DNA of 18,377 nt from an uncultured Collinsella sp. (GCA_905209765.1 CAJLUE010000034.1:1-18377); one strand, 5' to 3'; shown: positions 7,276-14,668, counted from the stretch's first letter. The notes: generated by a model not told the origin, from the letters alone. Numbers and translations are program-made.

Positions 7276-8781
7276 CTATTGAGGAAGCTCGATTTCGGCT
7301 TCCGACGGGATGCGGAAGTAGGTCTCGGTCCAGTCGGTGAGTTTGTGCTCGAGCTCGCGGGTGATGGCGCCGTCGAGCATGCGCCAGGTCCAGTTGCCGC
7401 CCAGCGTGGCAGGGGTGTTGATGCGCGCCTCGTTGCCCAAGTTGAGCAGGTCCTGCATGGTGTAGATGCACGTGTCGCTCACGCTGGCGGCGATGGTGCG
7501 ATTGAGTGCATCTGCCATGGGTTCGCCGGCCTGCTGATGGGTGTACAGGGCTGCCTGCTCGCGCTGACGCGGGGTGGCCGTTCCCTCATACCAGCCGCGC
7601 GCCGTTTCGTTGTCGTGGGTGCCCACATAGGCGACGGTGTTGGCGATGTAGTTATGCGGCAGGTAGTACGAGTTGGTGCCCTCAAAGGCAAACTGCAGGA
7701 TCTTCATGCCGGGGAAGCCCGAGTTGTCGCGCATGTCGATGACGCCGGGGGTGAGGAAGCCCAGGTCCTCGGCGATAATGGGCAGCGTGCCGAGCTTTTC
7801 CTCGAGTGTCTTGAAGAACTTGAGGCCGGGACCCTGCGTCCACGAACCGTAGGACGAATCGGGCGAGGAGAACGGCACCTCCCAATAGGCTTCGAAGCCG
7901 CGGAAGTGATCCAGGCGGATGACGTCGTACATGTCGAGTGCGGCGCGAATGCGGCCCTCCCACCAGGAGAAGCCGTCGGACTCCATGGCGTCCCAGTCGT
8001 AGATGGGGTTGCCCCAGTACTGGCCGGTGGCCGAGAACTGGTCGGGCGGCGTGCCGGCGACGCTCACGGGATTGCCGGCGGCGTCGATCTTAAAGAGCTC
8101 AGGTGTCGCCCACATCTCGACGGAGTCACGCGAGACATAGATGGGCAAATCTCCGATGATGAGAATGTCGCGCTCGTTGGCATAGGCCTTGAGGCGGCTC
8201 CACTGGCGATCGAAGAAGTACTGCGTCATCTGGTGGTAGAGCATGCGCTCGGGATGGGCGGCGCAGATCTTGCTGGATGCCTCGCCGCGGCGGCGGAGCT
8301 CCTCGGGCCACTCCCAGAAGGCCTTGAGCCCGCACTCCTCTTTGACGGTCATGAACTCGCAGTAGGGGATGAGCCAGTCCTCGTTGGCTTGGATAAAGTC
8401 ATCAAAATCGGCCGGCTTGTCGGCAGCAAAGCGCTCAGCGGCTCGGTCGAGAATCTGACGGCGGCCGCCAAAGATAGCACCGTAGTCGACATTGCTGGGA
8501 TCGGAGCCCAGGTACACGCCGTCGATATCGTGCTGCTCCAGATAGCCGGCCTCGATAAGCTCGGCAAAGTCGATAAAGTTGGGGTTGCCTGCGCGGGCCG
8601 AGAACGACTGATAGGGCGAATCGCCATAGCTGGTCGTCGTAAGGGGCAGAATCTGCCAATAATGTTGTTTGCACGAGGCGAGGAAATCGACAAAGTCGTA
8701 GGCATTCCAGCCAAAGCCGCCGATTCCGTATGGTCCGGGCAGAGATGAGACGGGCATGAGGACGCCGCTTGCACGCTTCAT
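7276..8781 (-). CDS. malQ: 4-alpha-glucanotransferase (amylomaltase, GH77)
   Basis: This enzyme transfers maltosyl and longer alpha-1,4-glucan segments between chains, turning short maltodextrins into substrates for the phosphorylase. It has 501 residues, the normal length for the short bacterial type. GH77 motifs are clear: SSLPGPYGIGGFG near the N-terminus, SPYQSFSARAGNPNFIDF, IIGDLPIYVSRDS, and GTPPDQFSATGQYWGNPIYDW. The catalytic set is Asp291 in RLDHFRGF (nucleophile), Glu338 in AEDLG (acid/base) and Asp390 in GTHDNE. I chose ATG 8781 because GGTGAG lies 7 nt upstream and the conserved N-terminus begins there (MKRASGVLMP). An in-frame TTG at 8796 would add five residues but overlaps the ribosome site. 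The gene is upstream of glgP on the same strand, with a palindrome in its promoter region (8875-8893). Confidence 0.96.
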   Translation of the reverse strand: MKRASGVLMPVSSLPGPYGIGGFGWNAYDFVDFLASCKQHYWQILPLTTTSYGDSPYQSFSARAGNPNFIDFAELIEAGYLEQHDIDGVYLGSDPSNVDYGAIFGGRRQILDRAAERFAADKPADFDDFIQANEDWLIPYCEFMTVKEECGLKAFWEWPEELRRRGEASSKICAAHPERMLYHQMTQYFFDRQWSRLKAYANERDILIIGDLPIYVSRDSVEMWATPELFKIDAAGNPVSVAGTPPDQFSATGQYWGNPIYDWDAMESDGFSWWEGRIRAALDMYDVIRLDHFRGFEAYWEVPFSSPDSSYGSWTQGPGLKFFKTLEEKLGTLPIIAEDLGFLTPGVIDMRDNSGFPGMKILQFAFEGTNSYYLPHNYIANTVAYVGTHDNETARGWYEGTATPRQREQAALYTHQQAGEPMADALNRTIAASVSDTCIYTMQDLLNLGNEARINTPATLGGNWTWRMLDGAITRELEHKLTDWTETYFRIPSEAEIELPQ

Positions 8782-8866
8782 GAATGCGCTCACCAACCTT
8801 CTTGTTGTGGGGTCGGTCTGCCGATGGGTGCGCAGTCCGCCTCCGATGTTCTGATTCGATATGCCT

Positions 8867-8893
8867 ATTGTAAAACATGTTGTTTAAACATGT
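8867..8893 (-). promoter_or_regulatory. malQ promoter -10 with overlapping palindromic operator candidate
   Basis: On the minus strand TACAAT (8872-8867) is a good -10 element. Directly upstream is the 19-bp palindrome ACATGTTTAAACAACATGT, with 7-bp perfect arms at 8893-8887 and 8881-8875 and a 5-bp centre. It covers the -10/-35 spacer, where a repressor would block the promoter. No convincing -35 is visible (TGTACA at 18 bp is weak). The binding protein is unknown; the LacI regulator at 13590 is only a candidate. Confidence 0.5.
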
Positions 8894-8945
8894 ACAGGCA
8901 AGATAAAAAAGTTGGTCGATTTTCGGCGAATGGTTACATGCCATG

Positions 8946-8979
8946 AAAAAGCCCCGACCTCACAACGTGAGATCGGGGC
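8946..8979 (-). terminator. Rho-independent terminator of galE
   Basis: On the minus strand GCCCCGATCTCAC (8979-8967) pairs with GTGAGGTCGGGGC (8963-8951), using one G-T pair and a 3-nt loop. TTTTT (8950-8946) follows. It lies 22 bp beyond the galE stop, so galE is probably a separate transcript from malQ. Confidence 0.9.
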
Positions 8980-9001
8980 AAGAGCGGTATGTAGGTTTTT
9001 G

Positions 9002-10063
9002 CTACTCGGCGTCGGCGAAGCCGTTGGGGTTGTGGCTCTGCCAGTTCCAGCTATCGCGGCACATATCCGCGATGTCGTACTGAGCCTTCCAGCCCATCAT
9101 GCGCTCGGCCTTGGAGGCATCGCACCAGTTGGCGGCGATATCGCCGGCGCGGCGCTCGCGAATCACATAGGGCAGCTCCTTGCCGCAGGCCTTGGAGAAG
9201 GCGGCGACGACCTCGAGTACCGAGGTACCGGTGCCGGTGCCCAGGTTAAAGATCTCGACGCCGGTCTTGCCGTTCATCCAGTTAAGGGCGGCAACGTGAC
9301 CGGAGGCCAGATCGCACACGTGGATGTAGTCGCGCACACCGGTGCCGTCGGGTGTGGGGTAGTCGTTGCCAAAGACCTGAACGGCCTCGAGCTTGCCCAC
9401 GGCAACCTGCGCGACATAGGGCACCAGGTTGTTGGGGATGCCCTTGGGATCCTCGCCGATCAGGCCCGACGGATGGGCGCCGATGGGATTGAAATAACGG
9501 AGCAGCACAACGTCCCACTCGGGGTCGGCGGTGTGAACGTCCATAAGGATCTGCTCGATCATCCACTTGGTCCAGCCATAGGGGTTGGTTGCGGGCTTCT
9601 TGGGGTCTTCCTCGGTGACGGGCGGGTTGTCCGGGTCGCCGTAGACGGTCGAGGAGCTCGAGAAGATGATGGACTTGCAGCCATGGTTGCGCATGACGTC
9701 GATGAGCACCAGGGTGTTCTCGATGTTGTTGTGGTAGTACTCGACGGGCTTGCTCACCGACTCGCCGACGGCCTTAAAGCCGGCGAAGTGGATGACGCGG
9801 TCGATCTGATGGGTGTCGAAGATCTTGTTCATGGCCTCGCGGTCGAGCACGTTGGCCTCGTAGAAGGTGAGGTTCTTGGCAGCCTCTTCGCCCACGATGG
9901 TCTTGACGCGGTCGACGGCGACGGCGCTGGAGTTGGAGAGGTCATCGACGATGACGACCTGGTAGCCGCCCTCGAGCAGCTGAACGACGGTGTGCGAGCC
10001 GATAAAACCGGCGCCACCGGTTACGAGGACGCAGGTGTCTTTGGGGTCGAGTGCTTTGGACAT
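9002..10063 (-). CDS. galE: UDP-glucose 4-epimerase
   Basis: This cytoplasmic NAD-dependent enzyme interconverts UDP-glucose and UDP-galactose for the Leloir pathway and for supplying cell-surface sugars. At 353 residues it is slightly longer than the typical 330-340. It belongs to the extended short-chain dehydrogenase family: the Rossmann motif TGGAGFIGSH is at about residues 15-24, the Ser-rich catalytic strand is SSSSTVYGD, and Tyr162 and Lys166 form the YxxxK pair in NPYGWTK. RYFNPIGAHPSG and the GTGTGTSVLE segment are typical of GalE. Start ATG 10063 is preceded by AGGAG at 6 nt. It appears monocistronic, with a terminator at 8946-8979. No galK or galT is in the window. Confidence 0.96.
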   Translation of the reverse strand: MSKALDPKDTCVLVTGGAGFIGSHTVVQLLEGGYQVVIVDDLSNSSAVAVDRVKTIVGEEAAKNLTFYEANVLDREAMNKIFDTHQIDRVIHFAGFKAVGESVSKPVEYYHNNIENTLVLIDVMRNHGCKSIIFSSSSTVYGDPDNPPVTEEDPKKPATNPYGWTKWMIEQILMDVHTADPEWDVVLLRYFNPIGAHPSGLIGEDPKGIPNNLVPYVAQVAVGKLEAVQVFGNDYPTPDGTGVRDYIHVCDLASGHVAALNWMNGKTGVEIFNLGTGTGTSVLEVVAAFSKACGKELPYVIRERRAGDIAANWCDASKAERMMGWKAQYDIADMCRDSWNWQSHNPNGFADAE

Positions 10064-10100
10064 GTAGTCTCCTATCGAATCAGGAACACTTCTTCAGGGG

Positions 10101-10106
10101 AGTATA
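10101..10106 (-). promoter_or_regulatory. Possible -10 element of the galE promoter
   Basis: TATACT on the minus strand lies 38 bp before the galE start codon and resembles a sigma-70 -10. No good -35 is present at 17 bp (CTTTTG). Confidence is low. Confidence 0.3.
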
Positions 10107-10258
10107 GCGCAGGCAGGGGCACCCAAAAGGTGCAGGGCAGGAAAAGCAGATGAACATGCTAACGTACTCATTGAAATGTTTGGCGTGGGCGTAACCTTGA
10201 CTTTGACGTTTGCATACGAGCCGCCGACCATACGGTTTGCTGCCGTTCGTGGAAATCG

Positions 10259-10286
10259 TTGGGATGCGCCGGATGTACGCTAATAT
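10259..10286 (+). promoter_or_regulatory. Possible promoter of the CHAP-domain gene
   Basis: TTGGGA (10259-10264) and TAATAT (10281-10286) are separated by 16 bp, upstream of the CHAP gene start at 10331. The region between galE and this gene (10064-10330) is divergent and holds no gene I can support. Confidence 0.35.
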
Positions 10287-10330
10287 GTATGAGTTGAGCG
10301 ACATATAAATAAACATGTAACGGAGTAGAT

Positions 10331-11536
10331 ATGTCACCAAACAGCGATTCCATCCTTTCCCAGGAGCTTTCGCGTCGCACTGCCCTCAAGGCCCTGTTCG
10401 GCGCAGCTTCTGCAGCCGTTCTTTTTGGTCTGCCCGCTCGCGCCCATGCTGCGGAGGCCACCAAGGAAACCACCGACAAGCTCAATGCGGCCCAGGCTCA
10501 GCTTGACGAGGTCCAGGCCCAGCTCGACAGCATCGCAAATGAATACGCGGCGCTGGCCAACAAGAACGCCCAGACCCTCAACGATATCGAGGGCGTACAG
10601 GGCCAGATTGACAGCACGCAGGCGCAGATTGACGAAAAGAAGGCCGAGCTCAAAAAGAAGCGCGGCGATCTTTCCGATCGCGTTTCCGCCAGCTATAAGT
10701 CGGGCGGCACCAACATCCTGTCGCTGCTGCTCGCTTCGGGTTCGTTTGAGGAGCTCGTCGCCAATGCGCACTATGTTGAGAAGATCAACAAGAGCGACCG
10801 CGACGCCATCGAGGACATTCAGACCATCCAGGAAGAGCTCGATGCGCAAAAGACCGAGCTCGAGTCGCAGAAGGCCGACTTGGAGAAGCTCAAGGACCAG
10901 CAGACTGCCCAGATGCAGGATATGCAGGCCAAGCAGCAGGAGGTCCAGACGGTTCTGAACGGCCTCTCTGACGATGTCAAGGAGCTCATGGCTCAGCGTG
11001 ATTCCGAGATTCTCGCTGCCGCCCAGGCCGAGGAGGCTGCCAGGAAGGCCGCTGCTGCCGCGGCCGCCGCGAACAAGAACAATTCCTACTCGGGTGGTTC
11101 GAGCTCGGGCGGTGGATCGTATGCGCCCGGAACTCCGCAGCAGAATGCCGGCTCGGGCAAGCAGCAGGCCGTCGTCAACGCGTGCTACTCCACGCCTTCG
11201 CCGGGTCAGAACTGGTGCGCGGCGTGGGTTACCAATGTCTTCCGTAACGCCGGCGTTGGCTACTTTGGCGGTAACGCGTGCGATATGTTTAACGCCTGGT
11301 GCTATAGCTCCGACCGCTCGGCGCTGCAGGTGGGTATGATTGTTGCCGACTCATCGCATAGCGGCACCGGCATACCGGGCCTGATCTATGGCCACGTGGG
11401 CATCTACGTTGGCGGCGGCATCGTTATGAGTAACGAGGGCGCCATCACGTCGAGGTCGCTTGACTCGTTCATTGGGTTCTACGGCACTGGCTCTGGCGTG
11501 CGCTGGGGCTGGCTTGGCGGTATTGCGCTGTCGTAA
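10331..11536 (+). CDS. Secreted coiled-coil CHAP-domain peptidoglycan hydrolase (PcsB-like architecture)
   Basis: This 401-residue exported protein probably cleaves peptidoglycan during growth or division. The N-terminus carries twin Arg (SRRTALK, residues 14-20), a hydrophobic stretch, and an ARAHA-AE cleavage site near residue 41, a Tat-like or ordinary Sec signal. Residues about 45-245 are two long coiled-coil blocks rich in Gln, Glu, Lys and Ala, split by a YKSGGTNILSLLLASGSFEELVAN segment. This segment is typical of PcsB/YvcE-type regulatory domains. An Ala-rich stretch and a Ser/Gly linker (about 245-275) lead to the C-terminal CHAP domain, with Cys296 in QNWCAAWV and His355 in YGHVGIYVGG as the expected catalytic pair. 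GGAG at 10322-10325 precedes ATG 10331. The coiled coil may hold the enzyme inactive until an FtsEX-like partner acts; that is family knowledge, not shown here. Confidence 0.9.
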   Translation: MSPNSDSILSQELSRRTALKALFGAASAAVLFGLPARAHAAEATKETTDKLNAAQAQLDEVQAQLDSIANEYAALANKNAQTLNDIEGVQGQIDSTQAQIDEKKAELKKKRGDLSDRVSASYKSGGTNILSLLLASGSFEELVANAHYVEKINKSDRDAIEDIQTIQEELDAQKTELESQKADLEKLKDQQTAQMQDMQAKQQEVQTVLNGLSDDVKELMAQRDSEILAAAQAEEAARKAAAAAAAANKNNSYSGGSSSGGGSYAPGTPQQNAGSGKQQAVVNACYSTPSPGQNWCAAWVTNVFRNAGVGYFGGNACDMFNAWCYSSDRSALQVGMIVADSSHSGTGIPGLIYGHVGIYVGGGIVMSNEGAITSRSLDSFIGFYGTGSGVRWGWLGGIALS

Positions 11537-11729
11537 AGCCGACTGGGCCGCGTGCCCGCCCGCAATATATTTGATTGCCTGCTCGGGCAGTCCTGCTCGC
11601 ACGGAGAGCACATTAAGTGCTCTCCGGCTCGTGCGGAACTCGCGATCAACCTTATGCCTCTCGGACTGTCCCGGCCCTCTCGGGTCCTGAGCGCGATACA
11701 CCGGACTGGTTGTCTGATATAAAGATGGC
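11537..11729. other. Structured intergenic stretch after the CHAP gene
   Basis: No convincing gene is seen here. The clearest structure is GGAGAGCAC (11603-11611) with GTGCTCTCC (11617-11625), a perfect 9-bp stem with a 5-nt loop. It is flanked by GCAC and GTGC, which could extend it with a bulge. Upstream, GCCCG and CGGGC around 11552-11587 can pair as well. This could be the 3' untranslated region of the CHAP message or a small structured RNA ending at the terminator at 11730. I recognise no tRNA, SRP RNA or riboswitch. Confidence 0.35.
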
Positions 11730-11756
11730 GAAGGCCCCTTTCGGGGCCTTCTTTTT
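11730..11756 (+). terminator. Rho-independent terminator (plus strand)
   Basis: GAAGGCCCC (11730-11738) and GGGGCCTTC (11743-11751) form a perfect 9-bp stem with a TTTC loop, followed by TTTTT. It is the best candidate for ending the CHAP transcript or a small RNA between 11537 and 11730. Confidence 0.9.
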
Positions 11757-11787
11757 AAATAAAATTATCGACTCCGTGGACTTCGGT
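11755..11787 (-). pseudogene. Degenerate copy of the murB 3' end
   Basis: On the minus strand these 11 codons read TEVHGVDNFI plus TAA. The real murB ends PEVHRVGEFL plus TAG at 12476-12444. The DNA matches at 24 of 33 positions with no gap. The stretch 11770-11786 matches 12459-12475 at 16 of 17. Both copies have the same orientation, 689 bp apart, and bracket the orphan gene at 11914-12375. This looks like a scar of insertion or recombination at the murB terminus. Similarity further upstream is not convincing. Confidence 0.6.
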
Positions 11788-11913
11788 TTTGGAATTTGGA
11801 GCCGACGGCTCATCAAAGTGGAAAATGAAATATAACCTAGCTGCAATAATCGCCTTGTTGCGAACTCGAACTGATCATGTAGATCTAAAATAGTCGCAAT
11901 ATACAATTGTCGT

Positions 11914-12375
11914 GTGGTGCGTTGGGTCGGAGCTGCTGCGGGTCCTAGATGGATTGCGGTCTTGCGCCCCGATGTTCAAACAGGTTTCTCTCTAGACGGG
12001 AAGTTGCTCATGGACACCATATATGACGGAGACGACTGGGTCGATCATTATAGTTGGCGACTAGTCGGCTCGGATGACAATGGGGATGTGGTGTTTGATG
12101 GACTATGTCCAAAGCATCTCCATCCTTTTGTCTCGTCGTTAATTGAGAGTTCCGCTCGTGTTGCCCCCTACAGCTCGGCGTCGCTTCATGATACGGACGT
12201 TTTGAAGACCATAAAGGAATCAATTGACGAGGGCACGATGAGTAGCTTGCTGTTTTCTCGCCTTGTGGGGCTAGATGAGATTGGCTCGAAACGACTGCTT
12301 GCGGGCGAAAAGGTGGAACTCACTTATCGGTCGATGATTTCAATCCTGCGGATGGCCGATGTTCTTCGCAAATAA
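11914..12375 (+). CDS. Hypothetical protein with possible helix-turn-helix C-terminus
   Basis: I do not recognise this gene. From GTG 11914 it gives 153 residues. ATG 12010, with GGGAAG 6 nt upstream, gives 121 and has the better ribosome site. The N-terminal half is acidic with aromatics (YDGDDWVDHYSWRLVGSDDNGD). The last 45 residues (from MSSLLFSRLVGL to the end) resemble an Xre/HTH_3-like layout: a helix, a VGLDEIGSKRLLAG turn region, and a final helical segment ending LRMADVLRK. It might therefore be a DNA-binding or antitoxin-like protein. Codon use is less GC-biased than its neighbours (TTG, AGT and CTA occur), suggesting recent acquisition. It is alone between two terminators and sits within the segment bordered by murB 3'-end copies. 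No partner toxin is evident beside it. Confidence 0.6.
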   Translation: MVRWVGAAAGPRWIAVLRPDVQTGFSLDGKLLMDTIYDGDDWVDHYSWRLVGSDDNGDVVFDGLCPKHLHPFVSSLIESSARVAPYSSASLHDTDVLKTIKESIDEGTMSSLLFSRLVGLDEIGSKRLLAGEKVELTYRSMISILRMADVLRK

Positions 12376-12380
12376 ATGAA

Positions 12381-12414
12381 AACGGGACAAGTGAGCTACA
12401 TCACTTGTCCCGTT
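12381..12414. terminator. Bidirectional terminator between the orphan gene and murB
   Basis: AACGGGACAAGTGA (12381-12394) and TCACTTGTCCCGTT (12401-12414) form a perfect 14-bp stem with a 6-nt loop. The minus-strand reading is followed by TTTTCATTT and suits murB. The plus-strand reading is followed by ATTAATT and lies 5 bp after the orphan gene stop. Confidence 0.9.
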
Positions 12415-12443
12415 ATTAATTAAAGTGGACCGCGGCGAGCGGG

Positions 12444-13406
12444 CTATAAAAATTCGCCGACTCGGTGGACTTCGGGTTCTAGGTCTACGTCGAACTGCTC
12501 TTTGACTTTGGCTTGGATGTCGCGGATGAGTTCGTCGACGTCGGCGGCGGTGGCGTGGTCGGCGTTGACGATGAAGCCGCAGTGTTTTTCGCTCACCTGC
12601 GCGCCGCCGACAGCATGGCCGCGCAGGCCGGCATCCATGATGAGTTTGCCGGCAAAGTAACCCTCGGGGCGCTTGAAAGTGGAGCCGGCGCTCGGCATGT
12701 CGAGCGGCTGCTTGTCCTCGCGGCGCTGGCGGTAGTCGTCCATGTCGGCCTTGATCATCGCGGCGTTGCCCGGGGCGAGATTGAAGGTGGCCGAAAGCAC
12801 GATAAAGCCGTCGTCGGCGATGCGGCTCTTGCGATAACCCAGGTTGAGCTCGTCAACATCGAACTCGATGATGCTGCCGCTGCCGCGGGTGCCGTCGTCG
12901 AGCATGCGGGCGGGCTTGTAGACGCGCACAGACCCCAGCACATCGGCCATGCAGGCGCCGTAGGCGCCGGCGTTCATGTAGCAGGCGCCGCCGACCGATC
13001 CGGGGATACCCGAGATGGGCTCCATGCCGGTGAGACCGGCCTCGGCTGCTGCCGCGGCGACATCGGAAAGCAAGGCACCGGCTGCTGCCGTGACGTGCGT
13101 GCCGTTGACCGTAATGTCGGAGAGGCCCTCGCCCAGTGCCACGACGATGCCGCGGATGCCCTTGTCACCGACGAGCAAGTCGGAGCCGTTGCCCACGATG
13201 GTGAGGGGCAGATCGCAGCGATAGCAGGTATCGAGCGTGGCGACGAGGCCCTGCTCGGTATCGGGCGTGACAAAGACGTCGGCCGGGCCGCCGATTTTAA
13301 ACGTGGTGTGCTCGCGCATGGGCTCGCTCATCAGCACGTTGTCCTCGCCGGCAACGCCAGCGAGCGCGCACAGCAGGTCCTCGTTAAAAAAGTCGTTCTC
13401 GTGCAT
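12444..13406 (-). CDS. murB: UDP-N-acetylenolpyruvoylglucosamine reductase
   Basis: MurB is a cytoplasmic FAD enzyme that reduces UDP-GlcNAc-enolpyruvate to UDP-MurNAc with NADPH, the second committed step of peptidoglycan precursor synthesis. With ATG 13406 it has 320 residues. The FAD-binding segment TIVGNGSDLLVGDKGIRG and the IPGSVGGACYMNAGAYG loop are clear. Ser242 in PSAGSTFKRP is the expected proton donor, and the C-terminal LEPEV carries the conserved Glu. The GSTFKRP and GYFAGKLI pattern fits the type II form. I prefer ATG 13406 (AAGGCGG about 8 nt upstream) to the TTG at 13451, because a TATATT -10-like box (13455-13450) overlaps that TTG. The 3' end has a degenerate duplicate at 11755-11787. 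The gene is divergent from the LacI regulator. Confidence 0.95.
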   Translation of the reverse strand: MHENDFFNEDLLCALAGVAGEDNVLMSEPMREHTTFKIGGPADVFVTPDTEQGLVATLDTCYRCDLPLTIVGNGSDLLVGDKGIRGIVVALGEGLSDITVNGTHVTAAAGALLSDVAAAAAEAGLTGMEPISGIPGSVGGACYMNAGAYGACMADVLGSVRVYKPARMLDDGTRGSGSIIEFDVDELNLGYRKSRIADDGFIVLSATFNLAPGNAAMIKADMDDYRQRREDKQPLDMPSAGSTFKRPEGYFAGKLIMDAGLRGHAVGGAQVSEKHCGFIVNADHATAADVDELIRDIQAKVKEQFDVDLEPEVHRVGEFL

Positions 13407-13449
13407 ACGAATATCCGCCTTTTGGTGGTCGTTGTCATCAATCGATTGC

Positions 13450-13455
13450 AATATA
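13450..13455 (-). promoter_or_regulatory. Possible -10 element for murB
   Basis: TATATT on the minus strand lies 44 bp upstream of the chosen murB ATG. No good -35 is seen. The LacI gene on the other strand also has a TATACT box at 13549-13554, so the 183-bp gap probably holds back-to-back promoters. Confidence 0.3.
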
Positions 13456-13589
13456 CCCCACCCGGACGGATTTGGTGCGCTGGCGGCGATAAAACAGCCG
13501 TCTACCGGATTGGTAAAGTGTTTATCATCGAGGTAGAGGGACGGTCGCTATACTTTCAAGAGATTGCGCGAATACTCGGAAGGAGCGAG

Positions 13590-14618
13590 ATGGGCAACAA
13601 AGTTACTCTCAAGCAGATTGCCCAGGAGGTGGGGCTTTCCCCCTCGTCGGTCTCGCTTGTTCTCAATAATCGGCCCTGCCGCATCTCGGAAGAAAACCGC
13701 AAGCTCATCAAGGAGGTCGCGGCGCGCAACCACTATGTCCCTAACCAGATCGCGCGCAGCCTGGTCATGCGCGAGTCACGCACGCTGGGCCTTATCGTTC
13801 CCAATATCGAGAGCCGCTTTTTTGCCTCGCTCGCCGGCAGCTTGGAAAAGCGCTGCCGCGAGGACGGTTACGCGCTCTTTATTACCAGCTCGGGTGGAAG
13901 TGCCGACGACGATCTTGAGCTGCTGCGCCAGCTGGTGACGCGCGGCGTCGACGGCGTCTTTCTGGTGGTGGGTGACGAGTTCTCCGACGACCGCGCCCTG
14001 CGCGAAGAAGTCAGCCATCTGCCCATACCGGCGGTAATGGTCGACCGTGCCATTGAGGGGCTCGAGTGCGACAAGGTGATGTTCGACCACGAGATGGGTG
14101 GCTACATGGCTACCCGCTATCTGATCGAGCGGGGTCACCGTCGCATTGCCTGCTTGGTTAATGCTCGCCGTTCCAATACGGGTCGTAAACGTCTTGCCGG
14201 CTACGAGCGTGCGCTGCGCGAGGTCGGCCTGCCGATCGACGCACGTTTGGAGTTTGAGAGCGAGTACTACATTCCGAGCGCATACGAGGCGTCGGAGGCG
14301 GTGCTCGCAACTGACGCCACCGCCGTGTTCGCAAGCTCGGATAACATTGCCCTCGGTCTGCTCAAGCGCTTGCACGAGATGGGTAAGAGCATCCCGGGCG
14401 ATATCTCGGTCGTAAGCTATGACAACTCGGCGGCCGACGTTCTCTTTGAGCCGGCGCTGACCGCGATCGAGCAGGATCCTGGTGTCCTCGCGGAGCATGC
14501 TTTTGGCTGCATGTCCAAGCGTCTTGCCGGTAGGGGCGGTAGGCGTGCCGAAGAGGTCGTTTTGGAGCCGGCGCTTATCGTGAAGGGCAGTGTGCTTGAC
14601 CTTACCGAATATAGCTAA
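13590..14618 (+). CDS. LacI-family transcriptional regulator
   Basis: This 342-residue repressor has an N-terminal LacI helix-turn-helix (VTLKQIAQEVGLSPSSVSLVLNN, about residues 5-27). The hinge-helix region follows (NHYVPNQIARSLVMRESRTLGLIVPNI), then a periplasmic-binding-protein-like effector domain. Conserved family segments include GVDGVFLVV, GGYMATRYLIERGHRRIACL, GRKRLAGYERAL, AVFASSDNIALGLLKRLHEMG and ISVVSYDNSAADVLFEPALTAIEQD. ATG 13590 is chosen because GGAAGGAG lies just upstream and the HTH begins there; the frame continues upstream only as antisense of murB. The effector is likely a sugar or derivative. No sugar operon is directly attached. The targets could be its own promoter or the carbohydrate genes elsewhere in the window, which is speculation. 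Confidence 0.93.
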   Translation: MGNKVTLKQIAQEVGLSPSSVSLVLNNRPCRISEENRKLIKEVAARNHYVPNQIARSLVMRESRTLGLIVPNIESRFFASLAGSLEKRCREDGYALFITSSGGSADDDLELLRQLVTRGVDGVFLVVGDEFSDDRALREEVSHLPIPAVMVDRAIEGLECDKVMFDHEMGGYMATRYLIERGHRRIACLVNARRSNTGRKRLAGYERALREVGLPIDARLEFESEYYIPSAYEASEAVLATDATAVFASSDNIALGLLKRLHEMGKSIPGDISVVSYDNSAADVLFEPALTAIEQDPGVLAEHAFGCMSKRLAGRGGRRAEEVVLEPALIVKGSVLDLTEYS

Positions 14619-14668
14619 GCGCACTTGTTTGCATAGATTGCATGCGGAGTGTCCGCTATTTGCCGGCG

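Noticed and set aside
7279..8748. 489-residue plus-strand open frame opposite malQ
   Set aside because: It is antisense to a gene with all GH77 motifs, and its composition is typical of a GC-rich shadow frame.
8912..10153. 413-residue plus-strand open frame opposite galE
   Set aside because: It is antisense to a complete galE, reads through the galE terminator hairpin, and has no recognisable domain.
11640..11725. tRNA or riboswitch in the CHAP-downstream gap
   Set aside because: No T-loop consensus, no acceptor stem pairing, and no known riboswitch core could be found.
13407..13451. TTG 13451 as murB start
   Set aside because: It overlaps a TATATT -10-like box and has no ribosome site; ATG 13406 is better placed.
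12513..13589. Long N-terminal extension of the LacI regulator (701-residue frame)
   Set aside because: The extension is antisense to murB. The LacI HTH begins at ATG 13590, directly after a strong ribosome site.
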